Below, in pieces: positions 24,652-33,528 of a DNA stretch of 64,000 bases. The DNA is from G051903925 sp051903925 (GTDB lineage: Bacteria; Pseudomonadota; Alphaproteobacteria; Zavarziniales; Zavarziniaceae). Made by a program: the position numbers and the translations under genes. The DNA lies in the NCBI RefSeq assembly GCF_051903925.1, contig NZ_CP173678.1, positions 2,046,001-2,110,000 on the forward strand, in the 5' to 3' direction. Within the stretch, counting starts at the first letter, position 1. Each line of letters opens with the position of its first letter. Under the pieces are notes generated by a model that did no database searches, was not told the origin of the DNA, and saw only the letters and a list, made by a program, of their open reading frames with translations.

Positions 24652-27009
24652 TCACGCGGCCAGCGCCATCCCGTTGGCGCTGACGAAGCGATCCACCGCC
24701 TGGATCGTCTTGCGTTCCTCGCCCTCGTCCGCGAAGCGGAAGCGGGCATGCAGTTCCTGGCCGCGCCGCGCGACGATGTCGAAGGCGGGCGATGCCGCAA
24801 GGCCCGGCACCTCCAGCACGCCGGTGCTGGCATTCGGAGCGGCGCCGTCGTCGCGCACGATCAGGAACGCGCCATGGCGCGAGATGTCGACGACCAGCAC
24901 CGACTGGGCGACGCCGCCCGCGCGGACCGATCCGGCCGTGCCCTCGTAGAGGTGGCCCGCCACCTCGACGCGGTGGCGCGGCTCGGAACGGCGATTGACC
25001 TCCGGGGCCGCGGACCGGACGGACTCGACCACGGCGGACTTCAGCGCATCGATCCGCGTCGCCACCTCGGCCGACAGGTCCTTGACCTCGTGGGCCAAGT
25101 CGCCGGCGCGGTCGGCCTCCCGCGAGACGTCGGCGATGCGGCGCGCCACCTCGCGCGCGGCCTCGGCCGAGTCGCTGACATTGCGGCCGATCTCGGCGGT
25201 GGCCGCGTTCTGCTCCTCCATGGCGCTGGCGATCGAGACGGACGCACCGCGCAGTTCGGCGATCCGGCCGACGATCGCGTTGACGGCGCCCGCGGCCTCG
25301 TCCGTCGCCACCTGGATGGTGGAGATCATCTGGTTGATCTCGTCGGCAGAGCGGGCGGTCTGGTTGGCCAGCGTCTTGACCTCCGCCGCGACGACGGCGA
25401 AGCCGCGCCCCGCCTCGCCCGCGCGCGCGGCTTCGATCGTGGCGTTCAGCGCCAGGAGGTTGGTCTTGGCGGCGATGTCGGAGATCAGCTGGATCACACG
25501 GCCCACGCCCTCCACCGCGGTATTCAGGGCGGCAATCTTGTCCGCGGTTCCGCTGCCCATCCTGCTGGTCGCGTCGCTGATGTCGGCGGACAGCACCACC
25601 TGGCGCGTCACCTCGGCGATGGACGCGCTCAACTCCTCGGTCGCACTGGCCACGGTCTGGGCATTGGCCAGGGCCTGCTGGGCGGCGGCTGCGACGTTCT
25701 GGGCGTTGGCGCTGACATGGCTCACCGCCTGTGACATGCCGGTCGCGGTATCGGCCGCCCTGGTCATGCTGTCGGCCACCTGGGCGACGGCGCGACCGGT
25801 ATGGGATTCGACCGCGTCGGCCATCTCGCGCAGGCCGGCGGCCCGCGCGGCCGCGGCGGCGCGCTGGTGCTGGTCCTCCTGCGCCTTGCGCTCGGCCGCA
25901 TCGCGCGCAGCCGCGGCGGCCTCTTCCTGCTCGCGCTGGTGCCGGGCCTCGGCTGCGGCTGCAGCCTCCTCCCGGCCGCGTGCCTGCGCTGCGTCGCGGA
26001 ACCCGACCACGGCGCGAGCAATCTCGCCCAGTTCGTCCTTGCGCGTGCCGCCGGGCACGTCCAGGTCAAGCTCGCCCCGGGCCAGCCGGATCATGGTGGC
26101 GGTCAGCGTCGCCAACGGCCGGGTGATCGAGCGCGAAATGGCGATCAACAGGCCCAGCGCCAGCAGGACCAGCGTGATCGACACGGCCAGGGCCTCGATC
26201 ATCTTCGCTTCAAGGCGGCCGATGCGGGTTTGCAACAGGACGTCCAGGACATCGGTGGCCTCAACCCACAGGGCTTCGATCGCCTTCAGCAGGGCCTGCT
26301 GCGCCGCCTGCGTCGGGGCGCCGGCCTTGATTCCCTCGCGCAGCTGCTGCTCCGCGGCGATCATCGCGCCATAGCGGTTGTTCAGGCGCTCCCGGACCAG
26401 CGCGTTGGCCCCAGTCGCCTTCTGGATGTCGGTATTGGATGCGGCCAGCGCGGTGTCCAGCGCACCCAGGATCAGAAGCTCGGCCCGCTCATGCGCCTCG
26501 CCCTCGCCATGGGTCTTCTGCAGCAGCTGAAGGCGGGTGGTCAGGTCCAGGATCGTGGGCAGCTTGGTCGTGACCAGGTCCATGACATAGTAGCTGTCCA
26601 GGTCGGGATCGAGCGTCAGGTTGGACCCGTCGGCCACGGCACCGACAAGCGACAGCAGCGCCGGTGCGACGGTCGTGTAGTCGCCCGACCCGGCGAGGGC
26701 ATCGAGCGCTGCCTTCGAAACCGCCTGCGTCCCCAGCGCCGCGTCGTATTCCGTCGCCACCGCCTTCAGGGCGGCAATGGCTTCCTCCAGCCCGGTCGCG
26801 GGCATGCCCATTTCGCGCTGGGCCGTCTGGTCCATCACGTGCTGGATCTTCTGGACGTAGTGGTTGCCGGTGTTCTCGGCCTCCGCGAAGTCGATCGCGA
26901 TCTGCTTTTCGGTGACCAGGGCGAACATCAGGTACGCAATCGGAAGCAGCAACAGCACGATCAGCGCCGAAAGGCGCGTCGCGATCTTCAGGTCCTGGAT
27001 TGCGGCCAT
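24652..27009 (-). CDS. Methyl-accepting chemotaxis protein with C-terminal PilZ-like domain
   Basis: 785 residues. TM1 about 13-31, a long helical periplasmic sensor (about 32-275), TM2 about 276-297, HAMP (ISRSITRPLATLTATMIRLARGELD), a charged coiled coil with many E, A and R, then the signalling hairpin with KTNLLALNATIEAARAGE. The last 100 residues start with NRRSEPRHRVEVAGHLYEG and continue with VVDISRHGAFLI: the RxxxR and (D/N)xSxxG motifs of a c-di-GMP-binding PilZ domain. The fusion would link chemoreceptor output to c-di-GMP. Confidence 0.88.
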   Translation of the reverse strand: MAAIQDLKIATRLSALIVLLLLPIAYLMFALVTEKQIAIDFAEAENTGNHYVQKIQHVMDQTAQREMGMPATGLEEAIAALKAVATEYDAALGTQAVSKAALDALAGSGDYTTVAPALLSLVGAVADGSNLTLDPDLDSYYVMDLVTTKLPTILDLTTRLQLLQKTHGEGEAHERAELLILGALDTALAASNTDIQKATGANALVRERLNNRYGAMIAAEQQLREGIKAGAPTQAAQQALLKAIEALWVEATDVLDVLLQTRIGRLEAKMIEALAVSITLVLLALGLLIAISRSITRPLATLTATMIRLARGELDLDVPGGTRKDELGEIARAVVGFRDAAQARGREEAAAAAEARHQREQEEAAAAARDAAERKAQEDQHQRAAAAARAAGLREMADAVESHTGRAVAQVADSMTRAADTATGMSQAVSHVSANAQNVAAAAQQALANAQTVASATEELSASIAEVTRQVVLSADISDATSRMGSGTADKIAALNTAVEGVGRVIQLISDIAAKTNLLALNATIEAARAGEAGRGFAVVAAEVKTLANQTARSADEINQMISTIQVATDEAAGAVNAIVGRIAELRGASVSIASAMEEQNAATAEIGRNVSDSAEAAREVARRIADVSREADRAGDLAHEVKDLSAEVATRIDALKSAVVESVRSAAPEVNRRSEPRHRVEVAGHLYEGTAGSVRAGGVAQSVLVVDISRHGAFLIVRDDGAAPNASTGVLEVPGLAASPAFDIVARRGQELHARFRFADEGEERKTIQAVDRFVSANGMALAA

Positions 27010-27172
27010 GAGGGCACCGGCTCCGGCTGAGAGTTGGTTCAGAACCGGAAGTATATTTCTGAGGTTACCAGCAGATTAATGTCGACCGTCATGTTCGTGT
27101 ACTGAGCGCTTGTGCCGGGTTGTGAACCTTGTTGCAGATCAATGCTTTGGTGCACTCGGCAGGGGTCCTCCG

Positions 27173-28996
27173 TCACAACGGGGCCGTCTGGTCCTCCAGC
27201 CAGCGGGCCGCCTCTACCGGCAGGAGCGGCGTCAGCACGCCACGCACGCGTGCATGATAGGTATTGAGCCAGGACCGCTCATCCGGCGTCAGCAGGGTCG
27301 TCTCAACCAGGCGCCGGTCATAGGGGGCCAGGGTCAGCGTCTCGAACCCAAGCATCGGCTTCTCGGCACCGACCGGGGCCGCCGCCTCGGCCACCGCGAT
27401 CAGGTTCTCGATCCGGATGCCATAGGCGCCGGCCTTGTAGTAGCCGGGCTCGTTCGAGACGATCATGCCCGGCTCCAGCGCCACCGTGCTGGCGATCTTG
27501 GAGATGCGCTGCGGACCCTCGTGCACGCACAGATAGCTGCCGACGCCATGGCCGGTGCCATGGTCATAGTCCAGGCCCGCCGCCCACAATGGCGCCCGGG
27601 CCAGCGCGTCCAGTTGCGATCCCGTCGTCCCCTTGGGGAAGCGCACCGCCGACAGGGCGATATGCCCCTTCAGAACGCGGGTGTAGCGGTCGCGATGCTC
27701 GGGCGAGGGCGTGCCGATGGCGATGGTCCGGGTGACGTCGGTCGTGCCGTCCGGGTACTGGGCGCCCGAGTCGACCAGCAACAGGTTTCCCGGCACCAGC
27801 TGCCGGCTGGTCTGCGGCGTGGCGCGGTAGTGCACGATCGCGCCATTGGGACCAAAGCCGGCAATCGTGTCGAAGCTCATGCCGCGGTACCAGCCGTGCG
27901 CCGCGCGGAAGGCGTCCAGCCGGGCAACGGCGCCCAACTCGTCCGGCAACTCCGCCGGCGGGCGGGTCGACAGCCAGTGCAGGAAGCACGTCAGCGCCGC
28001 ACCGTCGCGTGCATGGGCGTTGCGGGTGCCCTTCATCTCTGCCGGGTTCTTGCGCGCCTTGGGCAGCAGGCAGGGATCCAGGCCCTGCGACAGGCGTGCG
28101 CCCGATGCCTCAAGCCGATCCAGGATCAGGGTCGCGGCCGTCGTTGGGTCGACCCGCACGACGGCGCCGGCTGCCCCCAGCGCCTCCAGCGCCGCCACGA
28201 AGTCGCCCGGCGGGTGCAGGCGCACGGCGTTGCCCAGGTGGCTGCGCAGGGTAGCGTCCAGCTTGGCCGGGTCCACGAACAGGTCGACGCCGCCATCCGA
28301 GTCCAGGATGGCAAAGGCCAGCATCAGAGGGTTGCAGGGCACGTCGCCACCCCGCAGGTTCAGAAGCCAGGCGATCGAGTCCGGGGCCGTCAGCACCGCC
28401 GCCTGCACGCCTTCCGCCGCCAGGTCCTGACCCAGCTTCAGGCGCTTGGTCGCGGAATCGACACCGGCATGATCCAGCGGCTGCGCCATCGCGGGGGCCG
28501 TGGGCGGGGCCGGTCGGTCGGCCCAGACGGCGTCGATCGGGTTGCGCGTCACGGCGACCAGCTCGGCACCCGCCCTGTGCGCCGCCTCGGCGATGGGGGC
28601 CAACTGGCCGCGGGTGTGCAGCCATGGGTCATAGCCGATGCGCTCGCCGCCCTTCAGCCCCTCAGCCAACCAGGCCCGCGGCGGCTCGTCCGTGACATGG
28701 CGCGGGGTGAACAGCGCGGCGTCGACCTGGTCGCGCACGGCCAGGGTGTAGCGACCGTCGACGAAGATCGCGGCCCGGTCCGCCAGCACGATGGCAAGGC
28801 CGGCCGACCCGCCGAAACCCGTCAGCCAGGCCAGGCGTTGTGTGCTGGGCGGGATGTACTCGCCCTGATGCTCGTCCGCCAGCGGGACCAGGAAGCCGTG
28901 CAGGTCCTGACGCGCCAGCTCCGCCCGCAGCAGGGCAAGCCGGGCGGCATGGGGAAGGGGGGCCAGGGTGGCGGGGGCATCGTCGAGCGGCGTCAT
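27173..28996 (-). CDS. pepP: Xaa-Pro aminopeptidase (aminopeptidase P, M24B)
   Basis: 607 residues, matching the long three-domain form. Two creatinase-like N-terminal domains precede the pita-bread domain, whose dinuclear metal ligands are D in LLLVDSGAQYPDGTTDVTRT (two aspartates), H in GTGHGVGSYLCVHEGPQ, E in SNEPGYYKAG and E in IRIENL. Removes N-terminal residues preceding proline; cytoplasmic. Monocistronic; divergent from the DUF1127 gene across 221 bp. Confidence 0.9.
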   Translation of the reverse strand: MTPLDDAPATLAPLPHAARLALLRAELARQDLHGFLVPLADEHQGEYIPPSTQRLAWLTGFGGSAGLAIVLADRAAIFVDGRYTLAVRDQVDAALFTPRHVTDEPPRAWLAEGLKGGERIGYDPWLHTRGQLAPIAEAAHRAGAELVAVTRNPIDAVWADRPAPPTAPAMAQPLDHAGVDSATKRLKLGQDLAAEGVQAAVLTAPDSIAWLLNLRGGDVPCNPLMLAFAILDSDGGVDLFVDPAKLDATLRSHLGNAVRLHPPGDFVAALEALGAAGAVVRVDPTTAATLILDRLEASGARLSQGLDPCLLPKARKNPAEMKGTRNAHARDGAALTCFLHWLSTRPPAELPDELGAVARLDAFRAAHGWYRGMSFDTIAGFGPNGAIVHYRATPQTSRQLVPGNLLLVDSGAQYPDGTTDVTRTIAIGTPSPEHRDRYTRVLKGHIALSAVRFPKGTTGSQLDALARAPLWAAGLDYDHGTGHGVGSYLCVHEGPQRISKIASTVALEPGMIVSNEPGYYKAGAYGIRIENLIAVAEAAAPVGAEKPMLGFETLTLAPYDRRLVETTLLTPDERSWLNTYHARVRGVLTPLLPVEAARWLEDQTAPL

Positions 28997-29106
28997 GCCG
29001 CCAGTCTAGCGCAAGTCGCCAGGGAGGGGCATTGCGCCACGCTTGCCGATCCTGCGCGCGATTGGTTGCGATTGGGTTACAGTCATGTGGAAATGTGCCA
29101 TCTCGA

Positions 29107-29127
29107 CGTCCGCTCATGCGGCGGACG
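29107..29127. other. Hairpin in the pepP/DUF1127 intergenic region
   Basis: CGTCCGC (29107-29113) pairs with GCGGACG (29121-29127) across a 7-base loop. No T-run follows. It lies about 90 bp before the DUF1127 start and could be part of its leader or an operator. Confidence 0.3.
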
Positions 29128-29217
29128 CAGGTCTATGCTGCACTGCACCCCCTGACTGAAATGGGCCGGGACGCCTACATTCCCGCTCGTGGACAGCGCC
29201 TGATCAGGAGAGCGAAA

Positions 29218-29610
29218 ATGAGCAAGTTCCTGACCACGGCGTCCCGCCCGCAGAATTCATCTGCTCGCGCTCAGGACGTCGGTGTGGTCAATGTTGCAGT
29301 CGAGGCATGGCAATTGCCGGTGACTGGAGTGGCCGACGTCATGATCGACGCGGTGCGAGCCTTCAGCCATGGCATCAACGCCGTGATTGATGGCTTTGGC
29401 ACCTGGTTCGAGAAGCGTCGGACCTTTGCCGAACTGGACGCGCTGGACGATCGCATGCTGGCCGATATCGGCCTGGTGCGGTCCGACATCGGCGATGTCG
29501 TGGCGAACCGGGCGGAGCCCGTGGGCGCCGTCGTCATCGCGGCGTCGGCCTTCGATGCCCAGGCGAACGACGCGGACGGTGTCGTCGCCAGGCCGCGCCT
29601 CGCGGCCTGA
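29218..29610 (+). CDS. DUF1127 domain small protein
   Basis: 130 residues. ATG 29218 is preceded by CAGGAGAG. The conserved DUF1127 core is RRTFAELDALDDRMLADIGLVRSDI at about residues 65-89, shown here by RRTFAELDALD and LADIGLVRSDI. DUF1127 proteins are short arginine-rich factors, some binding RNA or tuning phosphate and carbon responses in Agrobacterium; this one has a longer N-terminal amphipathic part than usual. Followed by an intrinsic terminator. Confidence 0.8.
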   Translation: MSKFLTTASRPQNSSARAQDVGVVNVAVEAWQLPVTGVADVMIDAVRAFSHGINAVIDGFGTWFEKRRTFAELDALDDRMLADIGLVRSDIGDVVANRAEPVGAVVIAASAFDAQANDADGVVARPRLAA

Positions 29611-29648
29611 TCGCGACGGCCGACCAGACGGCAGGACGCCAGACAAGG

Positions 29649-29681
29649 CGGCCCCGACATCCCTGCTGTCGGGGCCGTTTT
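29649..29681 (+). terminator. Intrinsic terminator after the DUF1127 gene
   Basis: Perfect 11-bp stem CGGCCCCGACA / TGTCGGGGCCG with a 7-base loop followed by TTTT at 29678-29681, 38 bp after the DUF1127 stop and before the convergent prmA. Confidence 0.85.
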
Positions 29682-29723
29682 CATGTCCAGGGGCGATTGC
29701 CCCCTGGCGCCCTGCCGCGGATG

Positions 29724-30569
29724 TCAGGGGCGCTGCAGCACCAGCGTCGACCAGTCGCCGATGCGCCGCCGCGCGCGAAAGACCAGTCCCTGTTCGCGAT
29801 AGGCGTGCAGGACCTGGTTCTCCTGCTTCACCAGCAGGCCCGACAGGACCAGCGTGCCGCCGCGTGCCAGGCGCTGCATGATCCCGGGCGCCAGCAGGAC
29901 CAGCGGTCGCGCCAGGATGTTGGCCACGATCAGCGGGAAGGGGCGCTGCGCCTTCAACCGATACTCCGCCGCACCATCGGCGGCGAAGCAGGTCAGCCGC
30001 ACGCCGCTGGCCCGTGCGTTGCGCGCGGTCGCCGCCACCGACAGGGGATCGATATCGACGGCGACGACGTGGCCGTGCCACAGGCGCGCGCCGGCGATGG
30101 CCAGGATCCCGCTGCCACAGCCCAGGTCCAGCATGCGCGGGATCCGACGCCGCCGGGCGATGTCCTCCAGCGCCAGCAGGCAGCCGGCTGTGGTGCCGTG
30201 GCGCCCGGTGCCAAAGGCATGGACCGCGTCGACGACGATGGGAAGCGTGCCGGGCGGCGCCGGCTCGCCCCGTTCCTCGGCAATCCAGAAGCGGCTCTGC
30301 CGGCGTGGGGCCGCATGCTCGTGCGCCTCCGCCAGCCAGTCGCGGGCCTCGACCGGGCCGACCTCAAGGCTCGACACATCGTCGATCCCCGCCGCGGCCA
30401 GGCCGGCGGCCAGGCCGTCGCGGCTGGGCTCGTCCTCGAACAGGGCTTCCACGCGCCAATCGGGGCCGTGTTCGAACGTGCTGATCGCCAGGGCGTCCAG
30501 GGCGCAGGCGGCCTCGGCCGCGTTCACCTGGGCGGTGGTGACGATCACGCTGGCGCGCCATAAGGACAT
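29724..30569 (-). CDS. prmA: Ribosomal protein L11 methyltransferase
   Basis: 281 residues from ATG 30569, just 2 bp downstream of the DMT gene stop. PrmA signature AFGTGRHGTTAGCLL, SAM motif MLDLGCGSGILAIAGARL, VDIDPLSV and VANILARPLVLLAP. Trimethylates L11 in the cytoplasm. An in-frame extension to 30656 would read back through the upstream gene and is rejected. Confidence 0.9.
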   Translation of the reverse strand: MSLWRASVIVTTAQVNAAEAACALDALAISTFEHGPDWRVEALFEDEPSRDGLAAGLAAAGIDDVSSLEVGPVEARDWLAEAHEHAAPRRQSRFWIAEERGEPAPPGTLPIVVDAVHAFGTGRHGTTAGCLLALEDIARRRRIPRMLDLGCGSGILAIAGARLWHGHVVAVDIDPLSVAATARNARASGVRLTCFAADGAAEYRLKAQRPFPLIVANILARPLVLLAPGIMQRLARGGTLVLSGLLVKQENQVLHAYREQGLVFRARRRIGDWSTLVLQRP

Positions 30570-30571
30570 GT

Positions 30572-30898
30572 TTACCACTTGAAAATAAAGTAGACCGCGC
30601 CCAGCAGGCAGATGAAGGCACCAAGGTGCCCCCAGCGGAGGCCTTCTCCCAGCCATGCGACGGAAAAGATTGCGAAAACTCCCAGGGTGATGACCTCCTG
30701 GATCACCTTGAGCTGGCCCGCCGTGAATGTGCCATAGCCCATGCGGTTGGCAGGCACCATCAGGCAGTACTCAAAGAATGCGATGCCCCAAGCGATCAGG
30801 ATCACTTTCCAAAGGGCGACATCGCGGTACTTAAGGTGACCGTACCAGGCAAAGGTCATGAAGACGTTTGATGCGACCAGAAGCAGGATCGTCGGCAT
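30572..30898 (-). CDS. DMT family membrane protein (DUF486)
   Basis: 108 residues, four transmembrane helices (about 3-20, 27-46, 60-80, 86-106). MPTILLLVASNVFMTFAWYGHLK and FEYCLMVPANRMGY are the DUF486 signature. Function unknown; fold related to small EamA/SMR transporters. By eye its GC content is near 55 percent, clearly below the neighbours, which suggests later acquisition or a different codon history. Ends 2 bp before prmA starts. Confidence 0.85.
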   Translation of the reverse strand: MPTILLLVASNVFMTFAWYGHLKYRDVALWKVILIAWGIAFFEYCLMVPANRMGYGTFTAGQLKVIQEVITLGVFAIFSVAWLGEGLRWGHLGAFICLLGAVYFIFKW

Positions 30899-31004
30899 GG
30901 TGGCGCTGACCTCGATGGGACTGCGCTTCAATGGCCACGACTGCGGGCGGCCGTCAAAGGCCAGCAGGACGCAGACTGCGCGCAGAGGCCTCCCGGCGCC
31001 GGCC

Positions 31005-31763
31005 TCAACGTCCCTCGAAGCGCGGCTTGCGCTTCTCGGCATGGGCGGCCAGACCTTCGCGGAAGTCTGCGCTGGCAAAGCAGGCCGCCATGGCCGCGTG
31101 CGCCGCGCCCTCGTCCAGGGTGCCCCGGGCGATGGCGTTCAGGCTGGCCTTCATGCCCGCCAGCGACAGCGGCGCCAGTCCTGCAAGCCGCTCCGCCAGC
31201 GCGCCCACGCTGGCATCCAGGGCCGCAGGGTCGACCAGGCGATCGACCAGGCCCACGCGCAGGATCTCGGCGTCGTCGAATTCCTCCGCCGCCAGCAGCA
31301 GGCGCTTGGCCACGTTCAGGCCCAGGCGCTCGACGAAGCGGTGCAGGCCGCTGACAGGATAGTGGATGCCGATCCGCGCAGGCGGTACGAAGGCGCGCAT
31401 GCCATGGACGCCGATCCGGAAATCACAGGCCAGCGCCACCTCGACCCCGCCGCCGAACACGCCGCCGTTCAGGCTGGCGATCACCGGCACGCGCACCGCC
31501 TCCAGCCGCTCGACCACCCGCTCCAGCGGGCCCTTCGACCAGTCGCGCACGCCCAGCTCACCCAGCGACGCGCCCGAGCAGAAGCTGCGCGAGCGGCCGC
31601 CCGAGAGAATCACCACGCGGATGCCCTCGGCCAGGGCGATTGCGTCCAGGTGCTGCTCGAACAGCGCCAGGTCATCGACCCCCAGGGAATTGTGCTTTTC
31701 CGGCCGGTTCAGAGTGATCCGCGCCACGGGGCCGTCAATGTCGAGGAGAATCGGCTGGTGCAT
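31005..31763 (-). CDS. Enoyl-CoA hydratase/isomerase family protein
   Basis: 252 residues, crotonase fold. ITLNRPEKHNSLGVDDL, oxyanion-hole region SFCSGASLGEL and NGGVFGGGVEVALACDFRIG. The usual catalytic glutamates of classical hydratases (E144/E164 positions) are not both obvious: the second region reads PPARIGIHYPVSG, so it may be an isomerase or other crotonase reaction. Start ATG 31763. Divergent from the MBL-fold gene across 41 bp. Confidence 0.82.
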   Translation of the reverse strand: MHQPILLDIDGPVARITLNRPEKHNSLGVDDLALFEQHLDAIALAEGIRVVILSGGRSRSFCSGASLGELGVRDWSKGPLERVVERLEAVRVPVIASLNGGVFGGGVEVALACDFRIGVHGMRAFVPPARIGIHYPVSGLHRFVERLGLNVAKRLLLAAEEFDDAEILRVGLVDRLVDPAALDASVGALAERLAGLAPLSLAGMKASLNAIARGTLDEGAAHAAMAACFASADFREGLAAHAEKRKPRFEGR

Positions 31764-31804
31764 GCCCGCTATTGTGCTGTGCCGTCTCATGGCAAGCTAC
31801 GCCC

Positions 31805-32680
31805 ATGAACAGGCGTCCTGAAACGATGGAGCCCGACATCCACACCGAATCGGGGCAGGTCCTGGTCCGGTTCTGGGGTGTGCGCGGCAGCATGGCCTGC
31901 GCCGGGACGGAGACGCTGCGCTATGGCGGCAACACCGCCTGTGTCGAGGTACGGTGCGGGCCACACCTGCTCCTGCTCGATGCCGGGACCGGCATCCGGC
32001 ACCTGGGCAACGACCTGAACGGGCATGCGGTCGATGCCGACATCCTGCTCAGCCATTCGCATTTCGACCATGTCTGCGGCCTGCCCTTCTTCAAGCCGCT
32101 GTTCTCCCCGCGCAATGCTTTCCGCCTGTGGGTCGGGCGGCATGGGGACAGCGGACGCAGCGCGCGCCAGGTGCTCTACGACCTGATGGTGCCGCCGCTT
32201 TTCCCGGTGTCACCCGATGTCTTCAACGCGGCGGTCGACTATCGCGACTTCCGCATGGGCGACGCGATCGAGCTTCGTCCCGGCCTGTGGGTCCATTCGG
32301 CCGCCACCCGTCCAGGCGGGCCCAGCGTCGGCTACCGTATCGAATATGGCGGCAAGGTCGTCACCTACATCACGGATGCAGAGCATCGGCCGGAGGCACC
32401 CTCCGCCGCGGTGGCTGACCTGCTGCGCGGCGCCGACATCGCGATCTTTGATGCGTCCCATGTCGATACGGAACACTGGGAGGGCGACCATTCCAGCTGG
32501 GAGGACGGCCTGCATCTGTGCTGCCGGCAACAGGTGAAGACCTATGTCGTGTTCCACCACGACCCCCGGCATGACGACGATTTCCTGGATCGCATCGGGA
32601 GCCAGCTGGCGGCAACCGCGCCCGGAGCGGAGGGGCCCGAGCCGGTCCTGGCGCGCGAGGGGCTGATCCTGTTGCCATGA
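31805..32680 (+). CDS. MBL-fold metal-dependent hydrolase
   Basis: 291 residues from ATG 31805. Metallo-beta-lactamase fold with VRFWGVRGSMACAG and YGGNTACVEVR at the start, LLLDAGTG, the zinc motif as LSHSHFDHVCG (H-x-H-x-D-H), and C-terminal DASH and FHHDPRHDD ligands. The GVRGS opening is common in the RNase Z-like/PhnP-like group sometimes linked to cyclic nucleotide or GAF-linked signalling. No signal peptide. Substrate unknown. Confidence 0.83.
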   Translation: MNRRPETMEPDIHTESGQVLVRFWGVRGSMACAGTETLRYGGNTACVEVRCGPHLLLLDAGTGIRHLGNDLNGHAVDADILLSHSHFDHVCGLPFFKPLFSPRNAFRLWVGRHGDSGRSARQVLYDLMVPPLFPVSPDVFNAAVDYRDFRMGDAIELRPGLWVHSAATRPGGPSVGYRIEYGGKVVTYITDAEHRPEAPSAAVADLLRGADIAIFDASHVDTEHWEGDHSSWEDGLHLCCRQQVKTYVVFHHDPRHDDDFLDRIGSQLAATAPGAEGPEPVLAREGLILLP

Positions 32681-32696
32681 TCGCCGTGGGCCGCCC

Positions 32697-33521
32697 GTGA
32701 CGCTGCGGGGGCTGGCCTTTGGGCTGGCCACGCTGACCGGCCTGGCGCAGCGCGGCTGGTTCATCCCGGCGCGGCACGCCGATGCCGCGGTCGAGCCGGC
32801 GCGACCATGGCTCGAGGCACTCTTCTCCGCCCAGGAACCGGCGTTCCGCGCCGTGCTTCAGGCGGTCGCTGACGTCGCCGCCTCGCTTGAGGCAATCGGT
32901 GCCGACGATCCTGCGCCGGCGCCGCGCTGGAGCCAGGACTGGTTCCCCCGCCTGGACGCTGCCGTCCTCTATGCCCTGGTTGCGACGCGGCGGCCCAGGC
33001 GCATCGTGGAGATCGGCTCCGGCCATTCCACCCGCTTCATCGTGCGCGCCCTGCAGGACCACCAGGTGCCATGCGAGCATATCGCCATCGATCCCGCGCC
33101 ACGCGCCGCGATCGACGGCCTGCCGGTGCGCTTCGTGCGGCAGACACTTCAGGGGGCGGGCAGCCGTGTCTTCGCGGGGCTGGGGATGGGCGACATCCTG
33201 GTGGTCGACAGCAGCCACGTGCTGATGCCGGGTAGCGACGTCGATCACCTGTTCACGGCCGTCCTGCCCGCCCTGCCGCCCGGCGTGCTGATCCATGTCC
33301 ACGACATCTTCCTGCCGGAGCCCTATCCCGCCGCCTGGACGTGGCGTGGCTACAACGAACAGCAGGCGCTGGCGCCGCTCCTCGGCAACGGCTTCCGCCC
33401 TCTGTTCTCCAGCCGCTGGGCGGTGACGCGCATGGCGGCGGAGCTGGCCCGCACACCGATTGCGCACCTCCCCCTGGTGGACGGTGCATTCGAGACGAGC
33501 CTCTGGCTGGAGCGCTGCTGA
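32697..33521 (+). CDS. Class I SAM-dependent methyltransferase
   Basis: 274 residues from GTG 32697, 16 bp after the MBL gene. SAM motif I is RIVEIGSGHSTRFI; DILVVDSSHVLMPGSDVDHLF and HVHDIFLP follow, as in the Methyltransf_24 group (glycan- or TylF-like methyltransferases). The N-terminal 25 residues are hydrophobic and may attach it to the membrane. Likely co-transcribed with the preceding hydrolase. Acceptor unknown. Confidence 0.75.
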   Translation: MTLRGLAFGLATLTGLAQRGWFIPARHADAAVEPARPWLEALFSAQEPAFRAVLQAVADVAASLEAIGADDPAPAPRWSQDWFPRLDAAVLYALVATRRPRRIVEIGSGHSTRFIVRALQDHQVPCEHIAIDPAPRAAIDGLPVRFVRQTLQGAGSRVFAGLGMGDILVVDSSHVLMPGSDVDHLFTAVLPALPPGVLIHVHDIFLPEPYPAAWTWRGYNEQQALAPLLGNGFRPLFSSRWAVTRMAAELARTPIAHLPLVDGAFETSLWLERC

Positions 33522-33528
33522 AGCCTGG

